NCBI RefSeq assembly: GCF_019636135.1
Contig: NZ_JAHBYD010000035.1
Coordinates: 1 to 45,274 of the forward strand
Length of the DNA stretch: 45,274 nt
Source: Phenylobacterium sp.
Lineage (GTDB): Bacteria > Pseudomonadota > Alphaproteobacteria > Caulobacterales > Caulobacteraceae
Direction of reading: 5' to 3'
A model generated the notes under the pieces. It searched no databases and was not told the DNA's origin. It saw nothing but the letters and a program-made list of their open reading frames with translations. A program made the position numbers and the translations under genes. Positions 15,819-23,561 of this stretch are shown here, one piece after another (position 1 is the stretch's first letter; every line of letters starts with the position of its first letter).

Positions 15819-16007
15819 TGTCATCCCGGTTTCGCCCCCGCTGTCATCCCGGTTTCGCCGCAAGGCGAAGACCGGGACCCAACCTTCCGGTGCTCTGGCC
15901 CTGGTCGCCAGGGCCACCCGCCAACCATCGATACGCCCGACGGTTGGGTCCCGGTCTTGGGCTCCGCCCAAACCGGGATGACAATCGGGGGCGAAACCGG
16001 GATGACG
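15819..16007. repeat. Composite palindrome built on TGTCATCCCGGTTT
   Basis: TGTCATCCCGGTTTCGC occurs twice at the left (15819 and 15842) and its reverse complement AACCGGGATGAC twice at the right (15971-15982 and 15995-16006), nested around CCGGGACCCAACC and its complement. The element fills nearly all of the 252 bp between the transglycosylase and the CoA-transferase genes, which converge, so it could act as a terminator-like hairpin for both. A shorter relative is at 20803. Confidence 0.85.
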
Positions 16008-16032
16008 ATCGGCGGCGGGGCCCGGTCGGGGG

Positions 16033-17232
16033 TCAGCCCGCCGCGGCGCCGGTCTCGTACATGGCGTCGATGTCGGCGTCGGCGTAGCCGAGCTCCTTCA
16101 GGACATCGCGGGTGTGTTCGCCGAGCTTCGGCGAGCGCGGCCGCACGGCGACGTCGGCGCCCGGGAAGCGCGCGGGGGCCGCGACCGAGCGGAACGTGCC
16201 GCCCTGGCCGTCCTCGATCTCGATGAAGGCGCCGGCGGCGGCGATCTGCGGATCGGCGGCGACCTCGGCCGGGACCTGGAGCGGCGCCCAGACGAGGTCG
16301 GCGTCGTTCAGGCGCCGGGCGATCTCGGCCATCGGCAGGGCCGCGAAGGCCGCCTCCAGCTCGACGGCCAGGTCGCGGGCGTTGGCGCGGCGGGCCTTGC
16401 CGCTGGCGAAGCGCTCGTCGGTGACCAGGTCCTCGCGGCCGGCCGCATGCAGGAACTTCTCCCAGCCTCCATGGCCGCCGCGCGGATTGTGGACGAACCA
16501 GTGGCCGTCCGAGCTCTTGAAGTGGTTGGCGAGCGCGTTCATCGGGTTGTCGCGCGAACGCACCGAGGCGACGCGGCCGAACTTGAGCTGCACGGCGAGG
16601 TCCGATCCCCACAGGTAGACGCCGGTGGCCAGCAGCGAGGTCTGCACCAGGCGGCCCACGCCGGTCTTCTCGCGCTCGTAGAGGGCCGCCAGGATCGCCG
16701 AGACGGTGGCGAGCGAGGTCGAGTGGTCGCCCATGCCCGAGGTGCGCATGAAGGGCTCGGCGCCCTTCGGCGCGGTCATGTAGGCGATACCGGAACGGGC
16801 CCAGAAGGCGGTGACGTCGAAGCCGGGCAGGTGGGCGTCGGGGCCTTCCAGGCCGTAGCCGGTGATCACCGCGTAGACGAGGCGAGGGTTGGCCTTGCGC
16901 AGGGTGGCCTCGTCGAGGCCGTACTTCCTGAGCGAGGCGGGGCGGGTGTTGGTCAGGAAGACGTCGGCGGTCTCGGCCAGCTTCGCCAGGGCGTCGCGGC
17001 CGGCCGGCTTGGTGATGTCGAGGACCACGCCGCGCTTGCCGCGGTTGTCGACCTCGAAGGTGGGATTGGCGCCCAGGTCGTTCTTCAGGTCGGCGAATAC
17101 GTGGCGCATGTTGTCGCCCTCGGGCCGCTCGACCTTGATCACCTCGGCGCCCCAGTCGCCCAGGATGGCGGCCGTCCCCGGACCGGCGATGTAGGCGGTG
17201 AAATCGACGACCTTCAGACCTTGCAGCAACAC
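16033..17232 (-). CDS. Family III CoA-transferase (CaiB/BaiF-like)
   Basis: A 399-residue protein of standard family length. It starts LQGLKVVDFTAYIAGPGTAA with LGDWGAEVIKVERPEGD, the hallmark N-terminus, and has VDNRGKRGVVLDI, TNTRPASLRKYGLD, and PGFDVTAFWARSG, in which Asp139 matches the catalytic aspartate of the family. Such enzymes move CoA between carboxylic acids or racemise 2-methylacyl-CoAs; the substrate is not evident. GTG 17232 is preferred because GGGGGAGG lies about 6 nt upstream and homology begins there; the frame is open to 17295. Confidence 0.92.
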   Translation of the reverse strand: MLLQGLKVVDFTAYIAGPGTAAILGDWGAEVIKVERPEGDNMRHVFADLKNDLGANPTFEVDNRGKRGVVLDITKPAGRDALAKLAETADVFLTNTRPASLRKYGLDEATLRKANPRLVYAVITGYGLEGPDAHLPGFDVTAFWARSGIAYMTAPKGAEPFMRTSGMGDHSTSLATVSAILAALYEREKTGVGRLVQTSLLATGVYLWGSDLAVQLKFGRVASVRSRDNPMNALANHFKSSDGHWFVHNPRGGHGGWEKFLHAAGREDLVTDERFASGKARRANARDLAVELEAAFAALPMAEIARRLNDADLVWAPLQVPAEVAADPQIAAAGAFIEIEDGQGGTFRSVAAPARFPGADVAVRPRSPKLGEHTRDVLKELGYADADIDAMYETGAAAG

Positions 17233-17379
17233 GCTTGACCTCCCCCGAGCCTTTCCTGAAAGGCCCCTCAAAACTCCAGGATCGAGCGCGCTCACGCCTG
17301 AAGGTGGCCCAGCCTTCGACGAATGCGCCCGCGCCGCGACCCTAGCCGAGATGACGGGGCGGCGCCCAGAGTGCGAATG

Positions 17380-18603
17380 TCAGGCGACGGCGGCGCGATC
17401 GTTCGCGGGCGGGTTGGTGGCCAGCGCCTCGGCGAGGGCGCGCGCGGCGGCCGGAATCGCGATGGGGCGGCGCAGGAGGCTGTCGGCGCCGGCGGTCAGC
17501 GCCGCCTCGGCGTCGGCGACGTCCTGGCCGACCAGGGCCACGACGGGGGTTGCGCCCGCGCCGCCGGGCAGGGCGCGGAGCGTCGGGATGGCGCCGAGGT
17601 CGCCGCAGACCACCAGGTCCAGGTCGCAGATCCGGGCGAGCTCGACGGCGCGGGCGGCCTGGGCGGTCTGGACGACCTGGTGGCCGAGCTGCTCGAGGCT
17701 GGCCCGCAGCGCGGCGGCGGCCAGCGGGTCGGGCTCGAGGGTCAGGATCCGCAGGCGGCGGGACGGCGCCTCGGCCTCGGGCGCGGCGGGGGCGCCGCCG
17801 ACGATGGCGAGGAGCTCGTTCACCGCATCCAGCGCCACGCCGATCTGGCCGCGGGAGGGTGCGGCCCGGCCGCGGGCGGCGGCGGCGAGCACATGGGCGA
17901 CTCCGGTCAGGCCGTCTCGGAGCTCTTCGGACAGGGTGTCGGCGAGCTCGGCCTTCACGCGGGCGAACCGGCGGGCGGCCTCCGCCTGTTCGGCGCGCTC
18001 GGCCAGCAGGTGTTCGCGCTCGGCGGCCAGCGCGTACTGGGCGCGCAGGATGCGGTTGACCAGGAGCGCGACGGCCAATGCGAGCGCCGCGGCGGCGAGG
18101 CCGAGGCGCGCGGTGTTCGCATCCTCGGGATGCGCGAAGAGGGCGGCGAGCGGGCCGGCCAGGGCGGCGGGCGCCACGATCAGCAGGCTGGGCAGCCAGG
18201 GCGTCGTGAACGCGGTGCAGATCATCGCCGCGCCCAGCGCCAGGAGCAGGAGCGTCTCGCGCGCCGGGCCCGCGAAGTGGGCGAAGGCGGCGACCGAGGC
18301 GACCGCCGCCGCCCAGACCAGGCCGCCTGCGACCTGCATCCGCGCGCGCCGGCGCAGATCCGCCGCAGCCGGCGTCTTCAGCCAGTTCACGAGGCCGTAG
18401 AAGGCGGCCCAGCCGATCGCGAAGACGCCCAGGCAGGCGCTCATCCAGGCGGCGTTCGGGGCGTGGCTGCCGGCCCAGACGAAGATCGGCGCCGAGACGC
18501 CAAATCCCAGCAATGCATAGGGAAGCAGGGCCGCCTGGGCCTGCATGCCCTGCTCGCGGGCAGTGAACGCGAACGCGGGGTCGGCGGGCTTGGCGAGCGT
18601 CAC
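17380..18603 (-). CDS. Membrane protein with degenerate HisKA-like and receiver-like domains
   Basis: A 407-residue protein. Residues 1-180 hold several membrane segments (for example LLPYALLGFGVSAPIFVWAG and LGLAAAALALAVALLVN). A coiled coil follows (about 185-225), then LSEELRDGLTGVAHVL, which resembles an H-box (SHELRTPLNGV) with the His replaced by Glu. There is no HATPase domain. The C-terminal 120 residues look like a receiver (LRILTLEPDPLAAAALRASL, DLDLVVCGDLGAIPTL, LLRRPIAIP), but the acidic and phospho-acceptor positions are altered and the conserved Lys is Arg. It is probably a non-catalytic sensor or scaffold derived from a hybrid kinase. Confidence 0.75.
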   Translation of the reverse strand: MTLAKPADPAFAFTAREQGMQAQAALLPYALLGFGVSAPIFVWAGSHAPNAAWMSACLGVFAIGWAAFYGLVNWLKTPAAADLRRRARMQVAGGLVWAAAVASVAAFAHFAGPARETLLLLALGAAMICTAFTTPWLPSLLIVAPAALAGPLAALFAHPEDANTARLGLAAAALALAVALLVNRILRAQYALAAEREHLLAERAEQAEAARRFARVKAELADTLSEELRDGLTGVAHVLAAAARGRAAPSRGQIGVALDAVNELLAIVGGAPAAPEAEAPSRRLRILTLEPDPLAAAALRASLEQLGHQVVQTAQAARAVELARICDLDLVVCGDLGAIPTLRALPGGAGATPVVALVGQDVADAEAALTAGADSLLRRPIAIPAAARALAEALATNPPANDRAAVA

Positions 18604-18787
18604 GGGCGGCCTCTTCGCATGCGGGGCCGGCAGCGTAGGGATCCGCCCCTTGGCGGCGCTTTAAGCGAAATCCTTAATCCACAGATTCGCGCGGCAACCT
18701 CTCGTTAAGGCGCGAGTCGGCAATCTCGAATCGCGGGACTCCGGACGCGGTCCGGAACGGGTCTGACCTGGGGCGATTTTGGGAACG
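18604..18787. promoter_or_regulatory. Divergent promoter region with two GANTC sites
   Basis: This 184-bp gap lies between the divergent pseudo-kinase and DUF2336 genes. It contains GATTC at 18684-18688 and GAATC at 18728-18732, sites methylated by CcrM in alphaproteobacteria, and TTAA at 18661, 18674 and 18705. The TTAA pair is 9 bp apart rather than the 7 bp of a CtrA box. Cell-cycle control is possible but not shown. Confidence 0.4.
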
Positions 18788-19927
18788 ATGGCGACAACGC
18801 GATCAGCGCTGACGGACGAGGACATCCGTACGCTGGTGAAGGGCGCCACCCCGGACGAGCGCGCGCTCGCGGCCCGCAAGCTGTGCGGCGCCATGGACCA
18901 CGCCCCCCTGTCGGACGGCGACCGCGCGCTGGCGGCCGACATCCTGCGCGTGATGGCGGCCGACGCGGCCGAACTGGTGCGCAAGGCGATCGCCGAGACG
19001 CTGCAGGCCTCGGCCGTCGTGCCGCGCGACGTGGCGCTGAAGCTGTCGCGCGACGTGGAAAGCGTCTGCCTGCCGCTGCTCACCCATTCGCCGGCCTTCT
19101 CCGACGAGGACCTGGCCGAGATCGTACGGCTGGGCGGGCCGGTCCGCCAGGTGGCCATCGCCAAGCGGCCCGAGATCTCGCGCACGGTCACCGACACCCT
19201 GGCCGAGCATGGCGGCGAGCGGGCGATCGCCACCGCCTGCGCCAACCCCGGCGCGGACTTCACCGAGACCGCGCTGCAGCGCGTGGTCGACCGGTTCGAG
19301 CAGTCCGAGCGGGTGCTGGCCGCCGTCGCCTATCGCCAGGTGCTGCCGCTCTCGATCACCGAACGGCTGATCGGCCTGGTGACCGATCAGGTGCGCGAAC
19401 ACCTGGTGAGCCATCACGCGGTGACCGCCGAGGCGGCCCTCGCCCTCGCCACGGGCGTCGCCGAGCGCGCGACGGTCGACATGGTGGACCAGGCGGGCAA
19501 GACGGCCGACGTGCGCGGCTTCGTGGCCCACCTGAACAGCGAGCGGAAGCTGACGCCGTCGCTCCTGCTGCGGGGGCTGGCGCATGGGCACATGGCCTTC
19601 TTCGAGCATGGCGTCGCCGAACTGGCCGGCGTGCCGCATCACCGGACCTGGCTGATGATCCACGACGCGGGCTCGCTGGGCCTGCGGGCGATCTATGAGC
19701 GGGCGGGACTGCCGGCGCGGCTGTTCCCGGCGTTCCGCGCGGCGGTCGACACCTTCCATTCGGTGGAGTTCGACGGCGGCCCGCGCGACCGCGAGCGGTT
19801 CCAGGAGCGGATGCTGCAACGCTTCCTGACCCAGCCGGACACCGCCGCCCGGGAGGACGTGGACTACCTGCTGGAACGCATGGACCGCGCCGCCGTCATC
19901 GCGAAGGCCACCGCGAAGATCGCCTGA
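18788..19927 (+). CDS. DUF2336 family protein, first of two in the window
   Basis: A 379-residue, largely helical protein with HEAT-like repetition. Motifs such as DERALAARKLCGAMD, SDGDRALAADILRVMAADAA, ELVRKAIAETLQAS, and DVESVCLPLLTHSPAFSDED match the DUF2336 pattern common in Caulobacterales and other alphaproteobacteria; function is not established. ATG 18788 is preferred over TTG 18779. It is followed at 38 bp by a Nudix hydrolase on the same strand. A second, more divergent DUF2336 protein lies at 22.3-23.5 kb on the other strand. Confidence 0.85.
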   Translation: MATTRSALTDEDIRTLVKGATPDERALAARKLCGAMDHAPLSDGDRALAADILRVMAADAAELVRKAIAETLQASAVVPRDVALKLSRDVESVCLPLLTHSPAFSDEDLAEIVRLGGPVRQVAIAKRPEISRTVTDTLAEHGGERAIATACANPGADFTETALQRVVDRFEQSERVLAAVAYRQVLPLSITERLIGLVTDQVREHLVSHHAVTAEAALALATGVAERATVDMVDQAGKTADVRGFVAHLNSERKLTPSLLLRGLAHGHMAFFEHGVAELAGVPHHRTWLMIHDAGSLGLRAIYERAGLPARLFPAFRAAVDTFHSVEFDGGPRDRERFQERMLQRFLTQPDTAAREDVDYLLERMDRAAVIAKATAKIA

Positions 19928-19965
19928 GCTTGCCTTCCGCGCGGTCAGGGTCCCAAGCTGACGGG

Positions 19966-20766
19966 ATGAGTGAAGCGCCCCGCCAGCCGGCCGAGATCAA
20001 ACCCGCCGCCACCATCCTGCTGCTGCGCGACGAGCCGCAGTTCGAGGTGCTGATGGTCAAGCGGCATCACCAGGTCGACTTCGCGTCGGGCGCCCTCGTG
20101 TTCCCGGGCGGCAAGACGCATGCGGGCGACACCGATCCGGCATGGGCCGACCACTGCGTGGGCTGGGCCGCGTTCGACGACGAGCAGCGGACGCTGCGGA
20201 TCGGCGCCATCCGCGAGGCCTTCGAGGAGGCGGGCATCCTGCTGGCGGAGCACTCCGACGGCCGGCACTTCGCCGACGCCTGCGAGCTCTCGGTGCGCGA
20301 GCAGGTGGACCGGGGCGAGGTGGCGTTCCTGAACGTGGTGAAGGGCCTGGGCGTGCGGCTGCGGCTGGACGCGCTCACGGTGTTCGCGCGCTGGATCACG
20401 CCCACCATGATGCCGAAACGGTTCGACACCTGGTTCTACGCGGTGCGCGCGCCGGCCGACCAACTGGCGGTGTGCGACGGGCGCGAGGCGGTGGACGCCG
20501 AATGGATCGCCCCCGACGAGGTGCTGCGGCTGGCCGACGCCGGCGAGCGGACGGTGATCTTCCCGACCCGGATGAACGTGCAACTGCTGGCCGAGGCGTC
20601 GAGCGCCGAGGACTGCGTGGGCCGCGCCGAGGCGCGGGAGCTGGTGACGGTGCTGCCGGTGGTCGAACTGCGCGACGGCGCGCGCTTCCTCGTGATCCCG
20701 CCGAACGCCGGCTACGGCGCCGTCGCGGAGGCGATGGACCGGGCGCAACTGGCGATGAAGGTGTAG
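19966..20766 (+). CDS. NUDIX hydrolase (NUDT19/CoA-diphosphatase-like layout)
   Basis: A 266-residue protein. The Nudix box is split: VFPGGKTHAGDTDPAW at about residues 46-61, then an insertion, then IREAFEEAGILLAE supplying the metal-binding REXXEE-like part. This layout, plus MMPKRFDTWFYAVRAPADQ, resembles the long NUDT19-type enzymes that cleave nucleoside-diphosphate-linked compounds such as CoA esters. ATG 19966 fits homology; the open frame begins at 19930. It ends near a perfect hairpin at 20803-20839 and may be co-transcribed with the DUF2336 gene. Confidence 0.85.
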   Translation: MSEAPRQPAEIKPAATILLLRDEPQFEVLMVKRHHQVDFASGALVFPGGKTHAGDTDPAWADHCVGWAAFDDEQRTLRIGAIREAFEEAGILLAEHSDGRHFADACELSVREQVDRGEVAFLNVVKGLGVRLRLDALTVFARWITPTMMPKRFDTWFYAVRAPADQLAVCDGREAVDAEWIAPDEVLRLADAGERTVIFPTRMNVQLLAEASSAEDCVGRAEARELVTVLPVVELRDGARFLVIPPNAGYGAVAEAMDRAQLAMKV

Positions 20767-20802
20767 CTGCCGCCAGGCAGGCGCGGCGCGCCGCTCACCC
20801 AG

Positions 20803-20839
20803 GAACGTCATCCCCGGCCCTGTGCCGGGGATGACGTTC
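20803..20839. terminator. Perfect 16-bp hairpin between convergent genes
   Basis: GAACGTCATCCCCGGC (20803-20818) pairs exactly with GCCGGGGATGACGTTC (20824-20839) around a 5-nt loop. It lies between the convergent Nudix and Hpt genes and contains GTCATCCCGG-type sequence like the large repeat at 15.8 kb, so it is both a repeat-family member and a plausible bidirectional transcription stop. No T-run follows. Confidence 0.55.
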
Positions 20840-20907
20840 TGGGAGGGGGAGCTGGAAGCGCGGAAGGTGCTCGCGCGCCCCTCGCGAACCCGGCTTCCGA
20901 CCGGCGC

Positions 20908-21393
20908 CTAGGCGCCGAATTCCTTGATGCGGCCTTCCAGCTCCTGGACGAGGACCTTCCCGACCGGGTGGTCCTCGGTCTTGATGTCGTCGCGGGCGCA
21001 GGCCTTGATGGCGTCGATGTGGGCGTCGATCAGGCCGATGGGCGCCTGGAGGCGCTTGGCCTTGTCGTCGATCAGGCGGCAGAGCAGGCCGGCGATGCGG
21101 GTGATCAGCGGGAAGCCGTAGGTGGCGCCGAGGCCCTTCAGGTCGTGGGCGCGCAGGTAGAGGCTTTCCATGTTGTCGGCGGTCGGGCCCTGGACATGCA
21201 CCGTCTGGCGCGCGCCCTCGAGCTTGGTGATCTCGTCGTTCAGCCACTGGGTGAAGTTGCCGGACAGGCTCTTCAGCGCGGCTTCGGCCTTGGCGATGGC
21301 GGCCGGGTCGATGGCGCCCAGTCGACCGCCGCCGACCTTCAGGCGCAGGGCGTTCGGGGCCTGGATCATCTGGCCGGGCTTGGCTTCGCTCAC
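20908..21393 (-). CDS. Histidine phosphotransferase (Hpt) domain protein
   Basis: A 161-residue cytosolic protein whose C-terminal 110 residues form an Hpt helical bundle. The phospho-accepting segment is LRAHDLKGLGATYGFPLI, with His83. The first 40 residues are a basic, probably flexible tail. Hpt proteins relay phosphate between receiver domains, for example from a hybrid kinase to a response regulator. In Caulobacter the stand-alone Hpt ShpA does this in the ShkA-ShpA-TacA relay; whether this is its orthologue cannot be decided here. It is 92 bp downstream of the NAD kinase gene on the same strand. Confidence 0.88.
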   Translation of the reverse strand: MSEAKPGQMIQAPNALRLKVGGGRLGAIDPAAIAKAEAALKSLSGNFTQWLNDEITKLEGARQTVHVQGPTADNMESLYLRAHDLKGLGATYGFPLITRIAGLLCRLIDDKAKRLQAPIGLIDAHIDAIKACARDDIKTEDHPVGKVLVQELEGRIKEFGA

Positions 21394-21485
21394 GTGACTC
21401 TCCCCACCGACAGGCGCCCGAAGCCTAGGATGGACGGGTTAACGGGCGGTGTCGGGTTCCTTTCCCGCTGGCGGGAAGGGCGGGC

Positions 21486-22265
21486 TCAGACCGAGAACTG
21501 CTCGGCCAGCACCCGTTCGCCCAGGCTGCGGCCGGCGTCGAACAGCATGCAGACCTGCACGTTGCGGTCCTCGGCGATGTAGACCTCGAGCACGTTGGGC
21601 GCCTCGAAGTTGTCGGCCACGGCGCTGACCGGGCGCTTGGCGCCCTCCAGCACCTCCAGCCGGATGCGGGCCTGGTGCGACAGCAGGGCGCCGCGCCAGC
21701 GGCGGGGCCGGAACGCGCTGATCGGGGTCAGCGCCAGGATCTGGCTGTCCATCGGGATGATGGGGCCGTGGGCCGAGAGGTTGTAGGCGGTGGAGCCCAT
21801 CGGCGTGGAGAGCAGCGCGCCGTCGCAGATGAGCTCGGGCATGCGCACCTTGCCGTCGATGGAGATGCGCAGCTTGGCGGCCTGGCGGGTGGTGCGCAGC
21901 AGGCTGACCTCGTTGAAGGCGATGGCCTCGTGGCTCTGGCCGCCGACGTCGACGGCGTTCATCCGCAGCGGGTGGATGACGGCCTGCTCGGCGGCGTTGA
22001 TGCGGCCCAGGAGGTCGTCGTCGGCGAACTCGTTCATCAGGAAGCCGACCGAGCCGCGGTTCATGCCGTAGATCGGCTTGCCCTGGCCCATCAGCGCGTG
22101 GACCGTCTCCAGCATGAAGCCGTCGCCGCCGAGCGCCACGATCACCTGTGCGTCGTCGACGCCGGCGTCCCCGTAGCGGGCCGCCAGGCGTTCCCGCGAC
22201 TCCTGCGCTTCAGGGCGGGTGGACGCGACGAAGGTGACGCGGGTGACGAAGGCGGATCGGTTCAT
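21486..22265 (-). CDS. nadK: NAD kinase
   Basis: A 259-residue enzyme of normal length that phosphorylates NAD to NADP in the cytosol. It has the GGDG motif (VIVALGGDGFMLETVHALM), GMNRGSVGFLMNEF, the AFNEVSLLR segment and CDGALLSTPMGSTAYNLSA, in which NE and the STPxGSTAYN loop contact NAD. The start ATG 22265 sits 55 bp after the stop of the second DUF2336 gene. The run DUF2336, nadK, Hpt on one strand may be an operon. Confidence 0.95.
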   Translation of the reverse strand: MNRSAFVTRVTFVASTRPEAQESRERLAARYGDAGVDDAQVIVALGGDGFMLETVHALMGQGKPIYGMNRGSVGFLMNEFADDDLLGRINAAEQAVIHPLRMNAVDVGGQSHEAIAFNEVSLLRTTRQAAKLRISIDGKVRMPELICDGALLSTPMGSTAYNLSAHGPIIPMDSQILALTPISAFRPRRWRGALLSHQARIRLEVLEGAKRPVSAVADNFEAPNVLEVYIAEDRNVQVCMLFDAGRSLGERVLAEQFSV

Positions 22266-22320
22266 CGGGGGGCATAACCGCCGAACCGTGGCCGCGTGTC
22301 AAACGACGGTTTGACGTCGG

Positions 22321-23457
22321 TCAGGCGGCCGAGAGCGAGCGTGCGGCCTGGCGGAACGCGGCGCCGGCGACTTCGGGCGTGACGGGCGCGAAGGCGACCG
22401 AGGCCTTGCGGGCGCCGTCCGAGCCGCCGCCGGGGCGGCCGTCGTTGAGCTTGCGCGTCATCTCCAGGATGTCGGGGAAGACGCTGCGGTCGATGCCGAC
22501 GGCGGCGCAGGCCAGCGCCAGCAGCTCGGGACGGTCCGAATCGATGGTGGCCTGGACGTGGACCTGGTCGAAACGGCCCAGCATGGCCAGCGCGGCCGAG
22601 AACAGGCCGAGGCGGCCTTCGCGGAGCGCGCGGATGAGGTAGCCCGGCCGGAGCTGGCCGGCGGCGTGCAGCTTGTCGATCAGCCGCCGCTCCATCGCCT
22701 CGCGTTCGCCGTCCCGCGTCGTTCGCGGCTGGGCCTCGGAGGCGGGGACGGCGACGATGTCGTGGTGGCCCTCGTTGATCGAGGCGGCGAGCGCCTGGTC
22801 GAGGATGCTGACGTCGAGGCGGAAGCGGTCGGCGAGGCCCTGGCGCAGCGCCAGGCCCACCCAGAGGTAGAGGCGCTTGGCGAGCTGGCCGGTGAGCTTC
22901 GGATGCTGCGACAGCGGCGTGCGCAGCGCCGCGATCTGGCGGGCGGCCTCGACCAGTTCCTCCATGTCGGAGGGCGAGAGGTCGGCGGTGGGGTTGCCGG
23001 CGAGCGCGGTCAGCACCGCGGGCTCGGCCTGCTCGAGGATGGCGCCGACGACGGCCTGCGAAAGGTTCGGGCGGCGCGCGACCTCGATCTGGTGCTCGAT
23101 GGTGGCCTCGACCAGCAGGCGGACGAGGTCGAGGTCCTTCAGCACCGGGCTGCCGGCGATGATCGGCCGGGCGATCTCGATGTCGTCGAGGGCGAGCACG
23201 TTGACCAGCGCGTTCGGCGCCCAGTCGGCTTCGGCGAGCTTCTCGGAGAGACGGCGGCGGATGTCGCGCTCGGCCTCGACCACCAGGCTCATGAAGATGG
23301 ACGACAGCAGCGCCTGGATCGCGCCCGACTTCATGACGTCGCCGGCATGCGGCGCTTCGCACAGGTCCGCGATCGCCAGGAGCAGGCGTTCACGATCCGC
23401 CGGCTGGCGGCTCTTGGCGAGATCGAGCAGACTTCCGCTGCTCATCGCGAGGCTCAA
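22321..23457 (-). CDS. DUF2336 family protein, second of two in the window
   Basis: A roughly 378-residue helical protein related to the one at 18.8 kb: LLLAIADLCEAPHAG, AERDIRRRLSEKLAEADWAP, NALVNVLALDDIEIARPIIA, and VEATIEHQIEVARRPNLSQA show the repeated helical pattern. Start choice: TTG 23457 has GGGGGA 6 nt upstream; GTG 23481 and ATG 23445 are alternatives with poorer sites. It is divergent from glycerol kinase across about 100 bp and upstream of nadK on the same strand. Function is unknown. Confidence 0.83.
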   Translation of the reverse strand: MSLAMSSGSLLDLAKSRQPADRERLLLAIADLCEAPHAGDVMKSGAIQALLSSIFMSLVVEAERDIRRRLSEKLAEADWAPNALVNVLALDDIEIARPIIAGSPVLKDLDLVRLLVEATIEHQIEVARRPNLSQAVVGAILEQAEPAVLTALAGNPTADLSPSDMEELVEAARQIAALRTPLSQHPKLTGQLAKRLYLWVGLALRQGLADRFRLDVSILDQALAASINEGHHDIVAVPASEAQPRTTRDGEREAMERRLIDKLHAAGQLRPGYLIRALREGRLGLFSAALAMLGRFDQVHVQATIDSDRPELLALACAAVGIDRSVFPDILEMTRKLNDGRPGGGSDGARKASVAFAPVTPEVAGAAFRQAARSLSAA

Positions 23458-23561
23458 GCCAAATCCCCCTAGATCCGACACCCTGAATTCGGCGGTTCGA
23501 CTCTGGGGCTCGCGAGTGAAGACATGCTTAAGGACAAGGTTGAAGGGGAGGTAACCATACC

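Noticed and set aside
18661..18677. CtrA box TTAA-N7-TTAA
   Set aside because: The spacing is 9 bp, not 7, so it does not match the known motif.
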